Shown here: positions 34,617 through 34,630 of the stretch, in pieces
Position numbering within the stretch: position 1 is the stretch's first letter
Layout of the letters: the number at the start of each line of letters is the position of its first letter
NCBI GenBank assembly: GCA_903870685.1
Contig: CAIQDX010000044.1
Span: 1-34,630 of the forward strand
From: an uncultured Chitinophagaceae bacterium
Lineage (GTDB): Bacteria; Bacteroidota; Bacteroidia; Chitinophagales; Chitinophagaceae
Reading direction: 5' to 3'
Length of the DNA: 34,630 bases
The notes under the pieces: model-generated
Told to the model about the DNA's origin: nothing
What the model saw: the letters and a program-made list of their open reading frames with translations, nothing else
Databases searched by the model: none
Position numbers and translations under genes: made by a program

Positions 34617-34630
34617 GAACCCGGTCAACC

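Overview
The window is AT-rich and gene-dense. It looks chromosomal and comes from a member of the Bacteroidota, most likely Chitinophagales/Chitinophagaceae (inference). The supporting signs are an FtsK-LolA pair, ClpC with a VGF-type loop, an RNase Z next to a STAS protein, a SprE/PorW-like type IX secretion protein, an AtpZ/AtpI-like pair, an MCE (Mla-like) lipid transporter, and promoters that fit the Bacteroidota pattern TTTG...TAnnTTTG. I see no rRNA, tRNA, CRISPR array, prophage or transposase.

Layout. Positions 1-9000 hold core genes: a DUF423 membrane protein, FtsK, a LolA-like carrier, a secreted esterase, then RNase Z and a STAS protein on the minus strand, and ClpC on the plus strand. 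Positions 9093-13374 hold one very large multi-PAS/CHASE3-like/GAF sensor histidine kinase gene that is split by a perfect 10-bp tandem duplication (10113-10132). Positions 13780-19264 carry a class A penicillin-binding protein and a SprE/PorW-like TPR protein on the minus strand. Positions 19367-20994 form a tight plus-strand operon: a short membrane-anchor/coiled-coil protein, AtpZ, an AtpI-like protein and a SprT-like metalloprotein. No atpB follows. Next come an unknown protein (21009-21596), a NYN-LOTUS predicted RNase (21774-22583), an MlaE-MlaF-MlaD operon (22925-25587) and an NRAMP-family transporter with altered metal-site motifs (25645-26904).

Positions 26905-34630 are different. 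All convincing genes lie on the minus strand, the gaps are long, and the products are typical accessory functions: a YdeI-like protein, a predicted protein-glutamine deamidase, a GH43 glycosidase, a secreted unknown, an S33-family lipoprotein hydrolase, a SRPBCC protein, two small membrane proteins and an excisionase-like HTH protein. The gaps carry three families of dispersed repeats: a short palindrome in at least eight sites and both orientations, a 66-bp repeat in two copies, and a 59-bp repeat in two copies. None of these is explained by the genes.

How the genes work together: much of the window concerns the cell envelope, including chromosome segregation at the septum (FtsK), peptidoglycan synthesis (PBP1A), outer-membrane lipoprotein and lipid traffic (LolA-like, MCE) and protein secretion (SprE/PorW-like). 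The strongest leads are the split kinase with its potentially reversible 10-bp repeat and the repeat-rich accessory end.
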